Origin: Mycolicibacterium aubagnense
Lineage (GTDB): Bacteria > Actinomycetota > Actinomycetes > Mycobacteriales > Mycobacteriaceae
DNA length: 64,000 nt
Direction: 5' to 3'
NCBI RefSeq assembly: GCF_010730955.1
Contig: NZ_AP022577.1
Location: 1,550,001-1,614,000, forward strand
Below the pieces are notes generated by a model. That model was not told where the DNA came from. It searched no databases and saw only the letters and a program-made list of their open reading frames with translations. The position numbers and the translations under genes are program-made. Position 1 is the stretch's first letter. Each line of letters begins with the position of its first letter. This document shows, piece by piece, positions 17,376 to 26,240 of the stretch.

Positions 17376-18161
17376 TCAAACCATCGCCGTCAGCGAACCG
17401 GCCAGGCCTCGCGCGATACCGGCCAGGTAGTTCATCCCTGCATTCGGGCTGTAGTCCTGGTGTGACTGTTGCCGGTCGCCGCAGTAGAACGCGATGGCCA
17501 TATTGATGGCGTTGATGACTGCCAAAACTTCGAATACACCATTGGCTATCAGCCCCTGCCCGAAAGCCCACAGGTCTTGTATTGCACCGTTCCACTGCGT
17601 CAGCACGAAGTCGAAGATGACCCTCATCACGTCGCCCGTCTTGTCGGTCGGGCAGCACGTGTAGATGTCCACGCCGGGCTTGCCGTCGTAGCTGGGTTGG
17701 TTGGGGCCGTGAGCGTAGTTGTGCCACCAGTCGGGTGAATTCGTCCAATTGTTGTTCGGACCGCCGATGCCTGCCCCGCCGGGGTCTCCGACCGAGCCGG
17801 GAGCACTGCCAGAGGGGTTCCAGTGGCCCGCCGCGCGGTACGGGTTGCCGAACGCGACGGCACCTTTGCAGTCGGTGATCCCTGCCGCCAGTTCGGCTTT
17901 GACAGCCAGCGTGCCGATGATCGCCCCTTCACTCCAACAGGACAGCAGGTAGGGCCCCGGGCACTGCAGCCGCAGCCGCTGGAATTCCGCCAGCCCCGAC
18001 TGCACACCGACCGACAGCGGGAACGCGCCACAGTTGTAGCCGACAGGCTGCCAGTAGCCGAGGTTCAGGCCTTGATTTGACAGGTACCGCGCCACGTCCG
18101 CCTGCGGACCGGTCCACATGTCGCCTTGGTACCCGTTGATGCTGAAAACGGTCAAAGTCAT
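17376..18161 (-). CDS. LysB/cutinase-like serine hydrolase
   Basis: A 261-residue alpha/beta-hydrolase-like protein. It begins MTLTVFSINGYQGDM and has CWSEGAIIGTLAV near residue 75 as nucleophile elbow and GNPYR near 105, the arrangement seen in mycobacteriophage LysB mycolylarabinogalactan esterases and relatives. There is no signal peptide or membrane segment, so it is not an ordinary secreted cutinase. ATG 18161 follows GGAGGG. It stands alone; no holin or endolysin is adjacent, so it is a chromosomal homologue or prophage relic rather than part of a lysis cassette. Confidence 0.7.
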   Translation of the reverse strand: MTLTVFSINGYQGDMWTGPQADVARYLSNQGLNLGYWQPVGYNCGAFPLSVGVQSGLAEFQRLRLQCPGPYLLSCWSEGAIIGTLAVKAELAAGITDCKGAVAFGNPYRAAGHWNPSGSAPGSVGDPGGAGIGGPNNNWTNSPDWWHNYAHGPNQPSYDGKPGVDIYTCCPTDKTGDVMRVIFDFVLTQWNGAIQDLWAFGQGLIANGVFEVLAVINAINMAIAFYCGDRQQSHQDYSPNAGMNYLAGIARGLAGSLTAMV

Positions 18162-18510
18162 TGTCGCCCTCCTAGATTGATCTCATTCCGATCGTCGGGG
18201 TGCTGCTTCATGGCGACGCCCTTCAAATCTGCTTCGCTTCAGCTCCATGTCTCCCCTACAGATAGCTACCGATTCCCGATCTACGACGGGCAGCGCTACC
18301 GGATGCGTGCAGCGAATATGGTCCCGACGCAGCGGGAAACCTAGGGGCAAAAGTCACATGATGCGTAGGTGTTCGGCAAACAAGCCGATGCCAGCACCGT
18401 CGCCCGGGGGCCGGCAGGAGTGGCGGTCAAAGGTGACCACGGCTACGTCAGCAACAGCGCCGAATCGGTGTCCGAACCGGAGCAGGCGAGGGACATCGCT
18501 GGCCATAGTG
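18162..18510. other. Gene-free stretch between LysB-like and stressosome genes
   Basis: No convincing gene. A 50-codon minus frame (18354-18506) starts 5 nt after the histidine-kinase stop, and a 44-codon plus frame lies at 18210-18344. Neither has a ribosome site or recognisable sequence. The left part must carry the promoter of the LysB-like gene; no strong -10 is seen. Confidence 0.5.
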
Positions 18511-19671
18511 CTACTCGGGCAGAGGCGCTGACCACCGCAGGCGGGTGCCGCCGCCCGGCGGCTCCTCGATGGTGAGCGTTCCCCCAAGGGATTCGGCGCG
18601 CTGGCGTAGGTTCGTCAGGCCGCTGGTCGTGATGTTTTCAGGCATGCCTTGGCCGTCGTCGGTGATATCGACACACAGCAGATCTGCGACGTCGATGGTG
18701 ACCGTGAGTGTGGTGGCATGCGCATGGCGTACCGCGTTGCTGGTCGCTTCTTTGACGACCGCTTCGGCGTGATCGGCGAGGGTCGCGTCGATGACCGAGA
18801 GGGGTCCGCTGTACCGCACGGTGGTGTTCAGTTCACCCGACATCTGTGCGATTGCCTCATCGAGTCGCTGGCGCAGCCGGGTGATGTCAGAGGATCCGCC
18901 GTGCAGCTGGAAAATCACCGTACGGATGTCTTGGATAACCCCCTGCAGATCATCGACCGCAGTAGCGAGACGCTGCTGCACATCGACGCCGCGTGTGCGA
19001 GGGATGGTGCCCTGCAATGTGATTCCGACGGCGAAGACTCGCTGGATAACGTGGTCGTGCAGGTCGCGGGCGATGCGGTCACGTTCGGCCAGCACGTCGG
19101 ACTCGGCCCGCGCGGCAACCAACTCGGCCTGTGTACGCAGCCGCTCGGTAATGTCATGGGCCACCGCCGAGTAACCGATGAGTTCGTCGGTACTGTCACG
19201 AAGCGCCGACACAGTAACGACCACATCGACCACCGTGCCGTTGGCGCGGTGCCATTGAGTGTCATAGGCCTGGGCATGGTCGCCCCGGCGGACTCGCTGC
19301 AATGACTCAGTGAAGTCGTCCTCAGAGGCCCGGGGTAGCAGCGTCCGCATGGATTGGCCGACGATCTCAGTTTCGGCATAGCCCAACAACTGTTGTGCGC
19401 CGGGATTCCAGGTTTGGATCACGCATTGCGGTGTCATGGAGATCATGGCGTCATCAGAGGACAGCACGATGGCGGCCAACCGGGATTCCGCGTGTCGGGC
19501 GGCTTCGAGTTCGGTGTGTAGCGCGATGATGCCGCGGTTGGTGTCCTCGAGTTCTTGGTGTGCCTCGGATAGCTGCCGGTGTGCCTGACGCAGCGCGGTG
19601 TCGCGCTCGCGAAGCGCGTTCAGCGCATCGGCCAATGTCGCAGGCTCAGGAGCGTTGTTCATGGCAGTCAT
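18511..19671 (-). CDS. PAS-domain histidine kinase (HisKA_3 type)
   Basis: A 386-residue cytoplasmic sensor. Residues ~8-60 form a coiled coil, ~63-185 a PAS domain (AIVLSSDDAMISMTPQCVIQ, then VAHDITERLR), ~200-265 a HisKA_3 dimer region with phospho-acceptor His in DRIARDLHDHVIQRVFAVG, and ~290-385 an ATPase (KEATSNAVRHA, DDGQGMP). No transmembrane helix, so the signal is internal. Its ATG overlaps the upstream stop (ATGA), making it the last gene of the stressosome operon. No response regulator is adjacent. Confidence 0.9.
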   Translation of the reverse strand: MTAMNNAPEPATLADALNALRERDTALRQAHRQLSEAHQELEDTNRGIIALHTELEAARHAESRLAAIVLSSDDAMISMTPQCVIQTWNPGAQQLLGYAETEIVGQSMRTLLPRASEDDFTESLQRVRRGDHAQAYDTQWHRANGTVVDVVVTVSALRDSTDELIGYSAVAHDITERLRTQAELVAARAESDVLAERDRIARDLHDHVIQRVFAVGITLQGTIPRTRGVDVQQRLATAVDDLQGVIQDIRTVIFQLHGGSSDITRLRQRLDEAIAQMSGELNTTVRYSGPLSVIDATLADHAEAVVKEATSNAVRHAHATTLTVTIDVADLLCVDITDDGQGMPENITTSGLTNLRQRAESLGGTLTIEEPPGGGTRLRWSAPLPE

Positions 19672-20732
19672 CTCGTATCGCGCTCAACGCGGGACATCTC
19701 GTCATCATGGCGCACCACCAGCACGCACGCATCGTCGGTGGATCGGGTGAAATCCCGGTGCAGGGTCGCGGCGATGACGGAAGGGTCATGGCGTAGCAGC
19801 CCGGAGTAGGTATCCAGACGCCAGCCGGAGCGCAGTCCGTCAGAGGCCATGACGAGGGTCGCCCCGTGCGGCCAGCGGCAGTGTTCCACGCGGATGCGTG
19901 GAGTGGGCAGGTGCGTACCCAGCGTTCCGGGATAGCTCATCAGGTGTTGTTTATCGCTGCCGCGAATCACTTGCCCTGCAATGTTGCCTATCCCGGCAAA
20001 CGTGAGCTGTTCGTTGTGTGGATCGATCACGCACACCGCGGCCACGCCGCCTCGGGTGACCCGCATGGCTTCGTGTGCCCGTTGCAGAAAGTCCCGCGGA
20101 TCGGTCACCGGTCGCTGATCGAAGACAGTGACCGCGGCCTGTGCTGCGGTGGCGGCCGAGTCACCGTGCCCGAGGCCGTCGACGAGAAGTGCGGCCAACT
20201 GCGGCCCGGCGGTTACCGCCCATGCATCGCCGCTGGTTTCGTCATCCTTGCGCGGCACGTTGACCGCGCCGAAGCGCCACCCCCCATCAGTCGATGGGCC
20301 GGCACCATGCAACCGGGCCAGCACAATGGTCCCGCTTGGGGTGGAATAGCAGCCGAAGTCGGTCGCTATCCGCCGGATGCTGGCCAGCCCTACAGATAGC
20401 CCGCCGCTGCCGCCATCCCGACGGCTGGAACTTCGGCGAATCGGCACCGTCTCGGCTGCGCTGGGAATGTCGTGCGGGGTCATGCCGGGACCCGTATCGA
20501 CCGATAGCAGCTCGATGCCGTCGCCGAATTGTCGATACAGCACGTAGCCGCCCGGATCGGCATGCCGCAGCAGGTTCGTGCCCAGCTCGGTGGCCACGAG
20601 CTCGGCCTCACCGAGGCGTACGGCGGATTGCGTTGCGGCCAGCCGGGCCACCGCCCTGCGCAGGGCGCCCACGTCTTCGGGCATGTTGATGGGGTGCCGG
20701 TGATGCTGCGGCTGTCTCACCGCCGCTGCCAC
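19668..20732 (-). CDS. Anti-sigma-type ATPase fused to SpoIIE/PP2C phosphatase
   Basis: A 354-residue two-domain protein. Residues ~15-140 are an RsbW/RsbT-like ATPase (ELGTNLLRHADPGGY, VDTGPGMTPHDI, GGLSVGLASIRRIATD). Residues ~150-345 are a PP2C-like phosphatase (GDAWAV, LLVDGLGHGDSAATAAQAAV, final DDACVLVVRH). This is the arrangement of RsbX-like phosphatases that dephosphorylate RsbR/RsbS and reset the stressosome. It overlaps rsbT by 16 bp and the kinase by 4 bp. Confidence 0.85.
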   Translation of the reverse strand: MAAAVRQPQHHRHPINMPEDVGALRRAVARLAATQSAVRLGEAELVATELGTNLLRHADPGGYVLYRQFGDGIELLSVDTGPGMTPHDIPSAAETVPIRRSSSRRDGGSGGLSVGLASIRRIATDFGCYSTPSGTIVLARLHGAGPSTDGGWRFGAVNVPRKDDETSGDAWAVTAGPQLAALLVDGLGHGDSAATAAQAAVTVFDQRPVTDPRDFLQRAHEAMRVTRGGVAAVCVIDPHNEQLTFAGIGNIAGQVIRGSDKQHLMSYPGTLGTHLPTPRIRVEHCRWPHGATLVMASDGLRSGWRLDTYSGLLRHDPSVIAATLHRDFTRSTDDACVLVVRHDDEMSRVERDTR

Positions 20733-21151
20733 TTCACGATCGTTACCGTGGTGCCCGAGCCCGGCGAGGAGCTGATCGTCAGCTCATCGACCAATCGGCG
20801 CGAACCGGGCAAACCCAGTCCGAGGCTGCCCGCGGTGCTGAACCCGTCCGTGAGTGCTGCGTCCAAATCTTCGATACCGGGACCTTCGTCGGTGAAGGTG
20901 GCTCGCACCCCTCGACGACGGTCGCGCATGACCTGTTGAACGTCGAGTCGACCGCCTGCGCCCGCGGCATGGACCAGGATGTTGCGGGCCAGTTCGCTGC
21001 CCGCGGTGATCAACTTCGTTTCATCGACCAATGACAGTCCCGCGGCGCGCGCATGTGCCCGCAGCGTGTGGCGGACTCCGATCAGATCCGTTTCGTCGGT
21101 GATGGTGACGGCAGCCTGATCGATGGTGCTATCCGGGAGGGTCTGATCCAT
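20717..21151 (-). CDS. rsbT: RsbT stressosome serine/threonine kinase
   Basis: A 144-residue GHKL-fold switch kinase. It has ELARNILVHAAG near residue 54, FTDEGPGIEDLDAALTDGFS near 86, and GSLGLGLPGSRRLVDEL, all closely matching Bacillus RsbT. In the known system RsbT phosphorylates RsbS and RsbR, then leaves to activate a downstream phosphatase or cyclase. It starts 1 nt after rsbS ends and overlaps the phosphatase gene. Confidence 0.92.
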   Translation of the reverse strand: MDQTLPDSTIDQAAVTITDETDLIGVRHTLRAHARAAGLSLVDETKLITAGSELARNILVHAAGAGGRLDVQQVMRDRRRGVRATFTDEGPGIEDLDAALTDGFSTAGSLGLGLPGSRRLVDELTISSSPGSGTTVTIVKWQRR

Positions 21152-21152
21152 G

Positions 21153-21536
21153 TCAGTTGGTTGGGTGAGCGTCGTTTCGGCGCAGCCGATGCAGCAGAGC
21201 CAAGCCTTGTTGGGCGTTCAGCGCGGTTTTCAGGTGCCCCATCGGAACACCGAGCTCAACGAGTGTGATGGCCACCGCGGGTTGAATGCCCACAACGGCG
21301 GCTTGCGCTCCGAGCAGTTGGATCATGCCCACGATCCGAGCCAATACCCGCGCAACGAACGAGTCGACGGCAGTGAGTCCACTGACATCGATCAGCATCC
21401 CGGCCGCGCCGGTGCGAGCGACCTCATGAGTGAGTTGATTCTCGATGCGGATCACGGTGGCGTCGTCGAGATCGCCCTGCAGCGTGACAAGCAGCGTGTC
21501 AGCGATGCGCATCACCGGGATGACGTCGTCGTTCAC
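21153..21536 (-). CDS. rsbS: RsbS stressosome STAS-domain scaffold
   Basis: A 127-residue single STAS domain. MLIDVSGLTAVDSFVARVL holds the serine (VDS) that RsbT phosphorylates, and VVGIQPAVAITLVELGVPM and TALNAQQGLALLHRL follow as in Bacillus RsbS. Start is taken as GTG 21536, which overlaps the rsbR stop as GTGA; the longer open frame upstream lies inside rsbR. RsbS co-assembles with RsbR into the ~1.8-MDa stressosome in known cases. Confidence 0.92.
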   Translation of the reverse strand: MNDDVIPVMRIADTLLVTLQGDLDDATVIRIENQLTHEVARTGAAGMLIDVSGLTAVDSFVARVLARIVGMIQLLGAQAAVVGIQPAVAITLVELGVPMGHLKTALNAQQGLALLHRLRRNDAHPTN

Positions 21537-22753
21537 CCTGCTCCCGCCGGCCCCATCAGCGTGGCGACTCCCGCCGCGGCTTCTGCACGCTCGGCCAGCA
21601 GTGTCAGAGCCAGCTGCAGCGCGTGGCGCAACGTCGTGCGAGACCGGAGTTGGCCGATGTCGATACCCAGATGCACCATCGATTGCGCGGTCTCGGGCCG
21701 CACCCCGCACATGATGCTGGTCGTTCCCATCAGCGCCGCCGCCTGCACCGTGCCCAACAGATGCTGTGCAACCTGGGTGTCGATGGTGGGCACTCCCGAG
21801 ATATCGAAGATGACGACCTCGGCCTGTGTCTCAGCGATCTTGAACAACAGCCCTTCGGTCAACCTCGCGGCACGTGCTGAATCCAATGTGCCGATCACCG
21901 GCAAGGTCAGGACCTTGTCCCACACCTGAATCACCGGAGTCGACAGCTCCATGATTTCTTCGTGCTGGCGGCGTAGTCGCTGCTCCTGCTCGCGGCGCTC
22001 AGTGACGTCGCGGATCGCGGCCGACACCAGCAATCCCTCATCGGTACGCAACGGGCTCAGACTGACATCGATCGGGAATTCGGTGCCGTCCCGGCGCAGG
22101 CCCCACAGCTCCAGACCGACACCCATCTGCCGAGGACGAGGGTCCGCGAAAAAGCTACTGCGATATCGCTCATGACCGCCCCGAAACCGGGGTGGTATCA
22201 GCGTCTCGACCTCACGGCCGATCAGGTCCTCGCGGCGATACCCGAACAACCGATCGGCCTGTGCGTTGGCCAGCGCGATCCGCCCATCGGATGCCACGAT
22301 GACCATGGCGTCCGGCGCCGACTCCAAAAGGCCATGGAACATCGAATCGGCGCGCTGCTGCTCGGCAGTCAGATCGCGGAGCACCTTCGTCAGGCCCGTC
22401 ACCACGCCAGCCGCGTCTCGGATCGCCGTCACAACGACCGCGGCCCGGAACCGCCGCCCATCCTTGCGTACCCGCCAACCCTCGAACTCGAATCGACCGG
22501 CCTCGCGGACAGCCGCCAACTCGCGATCAACCAATCCAGCGGCGCGGTCTTCGTCGGTGTAGAGCACCGACACCGATTTACCGACCATCTCGGCTGCTGA
22601 ATAGCCGGTCATCAGCTCCGCCCCGGGGCCCCACCGGACGACGGTACCGGCCAGATCAAGCTGGATGATCGCGTGTTCAATGATCGCGTCGAGCATTGCT
22701 TCGGCGTCGCGAAGACGCGCGTGCACATCGTTCTCACCTGCTGGCGGCACCAC
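21533..22753 (-). CDS. rsbR: RsbR-like stressosome sensor (PAS-PAS-STAS)
   Basis: A 406-residue sensor. Two PAS domains (residues ~15-130 and ~140-260, the latter ending ISAAIRDVTERREQEQRLRR-like with a linker coiled coil) precede a STAS domain (~275-395: VIFDISGVPTIDTQVAQHLL, MCGVRPETAQSMV) whose IDT threonine corresponds to the RsbR phosphorylation site. Bacillus RsbR uses a globin-like sensor; PAS sensors indicate redox, light or ligand sensing. GTG 22753 follows GAGGGAG. First gene of a five-gene overlapping operon. Confidence 0.88.
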   Translation of the reverse strand: MVPPAGENDVHARLRDAEAMLDAIIEHAIIQLDLAGTVVRWGPGAELMTGYSAAEMVGKSVSVLYTDEDRAAGLVDRELAAVREAGRFEFEGWRVRKDGRRFRAAVVVTAIRDAAGVVTGLTKVLRDLTAEQQRADSMFHGLLESAPDAMVIVASDGRIALANAQADRLFGYRREDLIGREVETLIPPRFRGGHERYRSSFFADPRPRQMGVGLELWGLRRDGTEFPIDVSLSPLRTDEGLLVSAAIRDVTERREQEQRLRRQHEEIMELSTPVIQVWDKVLTLPVIGTLDSARAARLTEGLLFKIAETQAEVVIFDISGVPTIDTQVAQHLLGTVQAAALMGTTSIMCGVRPETAQSMVHLGIDIGQLRSRTTLRHALQLALTLLAERAEAAAGVATLMGPAGAG

Positions 22754-22930
22754 TGCTCACGCTCCCTCGAATGTCCCCTTCAACCCGCCCGCGCCGATGC
22801 TACCGCCCCGGCCCCAACCAGGAACCGGAATGGGTGGCCGGCAGGAGCCCTCAATACTGGAATACCCGATCGGTCCCGGGAGTACCGCTCACAGTGTGCG
22901 CCCTGACGACCCGAGTCGCCAGCGGGTACT

Positions 22931-23737
22931 TCAGCCGCCGTACTGCGGTTTCAGCTGACCCGCCAACGCGGCCAGCGGTACGTTTGCCACCACTGTGCCG
23001 CCGTCCATGGACCAGCTGAATCGGTCTCGCGGGCTTGGGCTTTCGCGGGACAGCGGTTGGTCGGGCATGTAGAGGCGCAGTGAATCGCCGGTCACGGCGA
23101 AGGCTCGGTAGTTACCCGAGTACCCGGGGCCGTCGCCATCGGGCTGGAACTCCGCCACGGTGAACGGGTAGGTGCCGGGCGCATGCGGCGGCAACGCCGC
23201 GTCGAGCACCGGCGGCAGGATCGGAGCGGCGGCGGCCGAAACCGCTTGATTCGCATTGACTCCCGGCCGGAACAGATCGGGAAGGAACAGCCGCCGCCCG
23301 GTATTCATGTCGAAGAGGAACGATCGGTAGGCGTTGTTGGCCTGAATACCGAACGGCTCGAACGTTTCGTGGACCACCACCGACTGCAGCCCGCCGGGCC
23401 CGGGAATAATCTCGTAGTCGGCCCGGGCGCTGCTGTCGCGCGGCGTCGTGTTGCCGGTGGCGCGCCAGCCGTTGAACAGCCGGGTGTAGTAGTCACGCAG
23501 CACGGGCCCGGCGGTCGGGTTGTCGATCAGTTCGACCGGAACCCGCAGGGACAGCAGCATTTCGGCTTCACGCTGGGATTTGACCACGGCGGTGCAAGCA
23601 CCGCCGTCCCAGACCGCGCCGAGTTGCGAGCAGAAGCTGTCGATGGCCGCGTGGGCGGCGGGTGCACCGGTGACCCATGTCGTAGCGACGACCGCCCCGC
23701 CCAAGGCGGCCAGTGCGGCCCGGACTCTACCTGCCAC
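22931..23737 (-). CDS. Secreted DUF3298 (RsiV-like) protein at the end of the mce operon
   Basis: A 268-residue protein with an N-terminal signal peptide (VRAALAALGGAVVATTWVTG, cleavage near APAAHA-AIDS). Two cysteines follow early (FCSQLG, GGACTAV). The rest fits DUF3298/RsiV-type secreted mycobacterial proteins, including FLFDMNTGRRLFLPDLF and PFTVAEFQPDGDGPGY. GTG 23737 lies inside the upstream Mam gene (11-bp overlap), so it belongs to the mce transcript. It may act in the periplasm with the Mce complex; no enzymatic residues are evident. Confidence 0.78.
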   Translation of the reverse strand: MAGRVRAALAALGGAVVATTWVTGAPAAHAAIDSFCSQLGAVWDGGACTAVVKSQREAEMLLSLRVPVELIDNPTAGPVLRDYYTRLFNGWRATGNTTPRDSSARADYEIIPGPGGLQSVVVHETFEPFGIQANNAYRSFLFDMNTGRRLFLPDLFRPGVNANQAVSAAAAPILPPVLDAALPPHAPGTYPFTVAEFQPDGDGPGYSGNYRAFAVTGDSLRLYMPDQPLSRESPSPRDRFSWSMDGGTVVANVPLAALAGQLKPQYGG

Positions 23738-24338
23738 GTTTACCGTCCGCTCCGGCGAGCAGCACCTCGGCGGCCAGCCATCGATCGCCCACCTTGCGCA
23801 TCGTCATCGACACGCTGACGTAGTCGGTCCGCTTGTCTTTCGCGGCGGCGCTGGTGACGTCCTGCTTCACCGACAACAGCACGTCCACGTCATCGCCGCG
23901 CACGGCCTTGACCGCCGCATCCTCGACGACGCCGGTCGTGCTGACCTTGTTGTCGATCAACATCTTTCGCATGGTCGCCGCGGCCTTGCTGTAGGCATCC
24001 TTGAACTCGCCGGTCGCCCCGCCCAGGACGTCGGCGAAGTTCTTGTCGATCGTGTTCTGGTCGGTCGTGGTCAGCATCACCGCATAGCCACGCGCCGCCG
24101 CGAGGGCACCGGCCGCCTCCGCATCGTGCTGATGCTGGGCGTACACCAGTGCCCATGCCGTCCCCGCTGCGGCGGACAGCGCGACGATCAAGGCCGCGGC
24201 GGCCCAGCAGAGGCTGCGCCGGATCGCATAGGTCTTCGCGACCTCGGGCGCCTCGGGGTCTGCCGCCGTGGGCGGCTCGACCTCCGCGACCTCAGTGACC
24301 TCCTCAGCCTCCGCGACGTCGGTCTTCCTGTCGGTCAC
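23727..24338 (-). CDS. Mce-associated membrane protein (second)
   Basis: A 203-residue protein: an acidic cytoplasmic tail (~35 residues), one transmembrane helix (LCWAAAALIVALSAAAGTAW) and an extracytoplasmic domain with the Mam pattern (ARGYAVMLTTTDQNTIDKNF, TGEFKDAY, then VGDRWLAAEV near the end). Mam proteins stabilise the Mce lipid-import complex. Its start overlaps the preceding Mam gene by 4 bp, and the two are paralogues. Confidence 0.9.
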   Translation of the reverse strand: MTDRKTDVAEAEEVTEVAEVEPPTAADPEAPEVAKTYAIRRSLCWAAAALIVALSAAAGTAWALVYAQHQHDAEAAGALAAARGYAVMLTTTDQNTIDKNFADVLGGATGEFKDAYSKAAATMRKMLIDNKVSTTGVVEDAAVKAVRGDDVDVLLSVKQDVTSAAAKDKRTDYVSVSMTMRKVGDRWLAAEVLLAGADGKRGR

Positions 24339-24964
24339 AGGATTTCGACCTTACTGGCCAGCCAGCGGTCGCCGACCTTCTCCATGGTCATGTCGATGCG
24401 GTTGCGGTCGATGCGCGGGCTCGGGTTGTTCGCGTTGGTGATCGACTGGTCGACGAACAACAGCACCTCGACCTTGTCGGGCGTCGCGGACTTCACGGCC
24501 GCCGTGACGACGATGCCCGTTCCCGACGCCTTGTTGTCGATCAGTACCTGCCGCAACTGGGTGGCGCCCTGGCTGTACGCGTCCTTGAACTCCCCGGTGG
24601 ACCCGTCGAGCGACTTGCGGTAGTTCTCGTCGATGTTCTTGGCGTCCAACGTGGTCAGCACCACGGCGTAGTCCTTGGCGGCCTGCAGCCCGGCCTCGCT
24701 CGCGGCGTTGACCTGGTACTGCTGGTACTGGCGCCAGCCCAAGTATCCCAGCGCTGTCACCAGTATCGCGAACAGCAGGGCGCACACCAGCGTGGCGAGG
24801 CGGACTCGGCGCTTCGCCACTGCAGCGGCCGACTCCGCGGCCTCGGCGGACGCATCCGCCTCGGTCACGTCGGTGGCCTCCGCTTCGACCGTCGATCGGC
24901 TCTCGTCGGCCTCGGTGTCTTGCACCTGCTCGAATACATCGGCACTGGCAGTTTGTTTACTCAT
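24335..24964 (-). CDS. Mce-associated membrane protein (first)
   Basis: A 209-residue paralogue of the next gene: acidic N-terminus with Glu/Ala/Asp-rich stretch, one transmembrane helix (LATLVCALLFAILVTALGYL) and a Mam domain (KDYAVVLTTLDAKNIDENYR, STGEFKDAYSQ, KVGDRWLASKVEIL). ATG 24964 is chosen; a GTG at 24967 is directly before it. It lies 16 nt after mceF. Confidence 0.9.
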   Translation of the reverse strand: MSKQTASADVFEQVQDTEADESRSTVEAEATDVTEADASAEAAESAAAVAKRRVRLATLVCALLFAILVTALGYLGWRQYQQYQVNAASEAGLQAAKDYAVVLTTLDAKNIDENYRKSLDGSTGEFKDAYSQGATQLRQVLIDNKASGTGIVVTAAVKSATPDKVEVLLFVDQSITNANNPSPRIDRNRIDMTMEKVGDRWLASKVEIL

Positions 24965-24980
24965 CACTTCTCGTGGCCCG

Positions 24981-26240
24981 TCAGTTCGGCATCGGGATCG
25001 GGTACGACGGACCCCCGTATGGGGTGTCGATCGTGTAACCCGGGTAGTGCGGCGTCTTGTCGGTCACCGCGTGGGGGTCATACCCCGGCGGCGGACCGGC
25101 AGTGTCGTCACCCGGCGGCCGCGGCGCATTGCGGGCGCCGCGAACCAACAACGATGGATCCTTGTCCTCACAGTAGGTGTACTTGTACGGCTCGGGGAAA
25201 CTCGCGTCGGACGGAGCATGCCGGGGCAGGTTGTAGTCGCACCGGTACTTGGGGTAGATGTCACCGATCGCCCAGACGCCGCCATCATGAACGACGGTCG
25301 CGAAGCGGTCGATGAACGGATCCCGGTCCGGCCGCCAGATGTACTGCAGCGCCGGAATGCGCTGATAGATGATCTGCGACACCGTGGTGAGGTTGCCGAG
25401 GATCTGCACGACGTTCTGCCGGTTGTCGGCGATCAGGTTGTCCAACGTGGCCAGCTGCGGCTCACCGCGATCGACGAGGGTACGGAAGCCGCCGTCCATC
25501 TTGTTCACGCCGCCGAGCACGGCGGTCAGGTCGTTCGTGGTGGCGGCCAGACCCGGACGGACATCGGCCACCGTGCTGAACACGACGCGGGTGGTACGAA
25601 TCATGCTGACCGTCTCGGGTAGCACCGAATCGACGGTATTGGCCAGCAGGCTGGCGCCGTCGAGGATGGCCGCCAGCTTGCGCGGGCCGTCCTTGGTGAC
25701 GTGCAGTTCGTTGAACATCTTGCCGAGTTTGTCGGCATCGAGCTGTGCCAGCGCGCCGCGGCTGTGGTCGATGATGTGCGGCAGCGTCACCGGGATGCCG
25801 GCCTGCTTGCCCGAAATGACCGCGCCATCAGTGAGATACGGACCGCCACCGTGCTCGGGTCGGAAGTCCAGGTACTGCTCCCCCGCCGCCGACAGGCCGG
25901 ACACCCGCACCGGGCTGTCCATCGGGATGTGGGCCGACGAGTCGACGGAGGCGACCGCCTCGACACCGTTCTTGGTGAGGTTGACGGCACTGACATGGCC
26001 GATCGGGATGCCGCGCAACGTGACGTCCTGATTGGCCAGCAGCCCACCGGACTCGGGCAGCATGATGCGGATCGCCATGGTGCGGTGGAACGGGTTGAAC
26101 CGCAACCCGTCGATCGCGATGTAGCCGAACGCGATCACCGCGGTGAGCAGCAGGCCGAAGAGCGCGAGGACGACCTTGCGGCCGGCCACCGCCTTGATGA
26201 CCCGAATCACGAACGCCACCAGGCTGTTCAGCGCGTTCAT
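24981..26240 (-). CDS. mceF: MceF-type lipid-import protein
   Basis: A 419-residue Mce protein: N-terminal transmembrane helix (VVLALFGLLLTAVIAFGYIA), MlaD-type beta domain (LANQDVTLRGIPIGHVSAV), long helical middle and a Pro/Gly/Tyr-rich tail (residues ~360-419). MceA-F form a periplasmic tube delivering lipids to the YrbE permease. ATG 26240 overlaps the mceE stop; the frame upstream lies inside mceE. Named by position, last of six. Confidence 0.9.
   Translation of the reverse strand: MNALNSLVAFVIRVIKAVAGRKVVLALFGLLLTAVIAFGYIAIDGLRFNPFHRTMAIRIMLPESGGLLANQDVTLRGIPIGHVSAVNLTKNGVEAVASVDSSAHIPMDSPVRVSGLSAAGEQYLDFRPEHGGGPYLTDGAVISGKQAGIPVTLPHIIDHSRGALAQLDADKLGKMFNELHVTKDGPRKLAAILDGASLLANTVDSVLPETVSMIRTTRVVFSTVADVRPGLAATTNDLTAVLGGVNKMDGGFRTLVDRGEPQLATLDNLIADNRQNVVQILGNLTTVSQIIYQRIPALQYIWRPDRDPFIDRFATVVHDGGVWAIGDIYPKYRCDYNLPRHAPSDASFPEPYKYTYCEDKDPSLLVRGARNAPRPPGDDTAGPPPGYDPHAVTDKTPHYPGYTIDTPYGGPSYPIPMPN

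Noticed and set aside
18354..18506. 50-codon minus frame just after the histidine kinase
   Set aside because: No ribosome site, no protein-like pattern; kept only as a remark in the gene-free stretch.
22850..22890. SigF-type promoter before rsbR (GGGTAT on the minus strand)
   Set aside because: A GGGTAT is present at 22867-22862 but no GTTT-like -35 lies 15-17 nt upstream.
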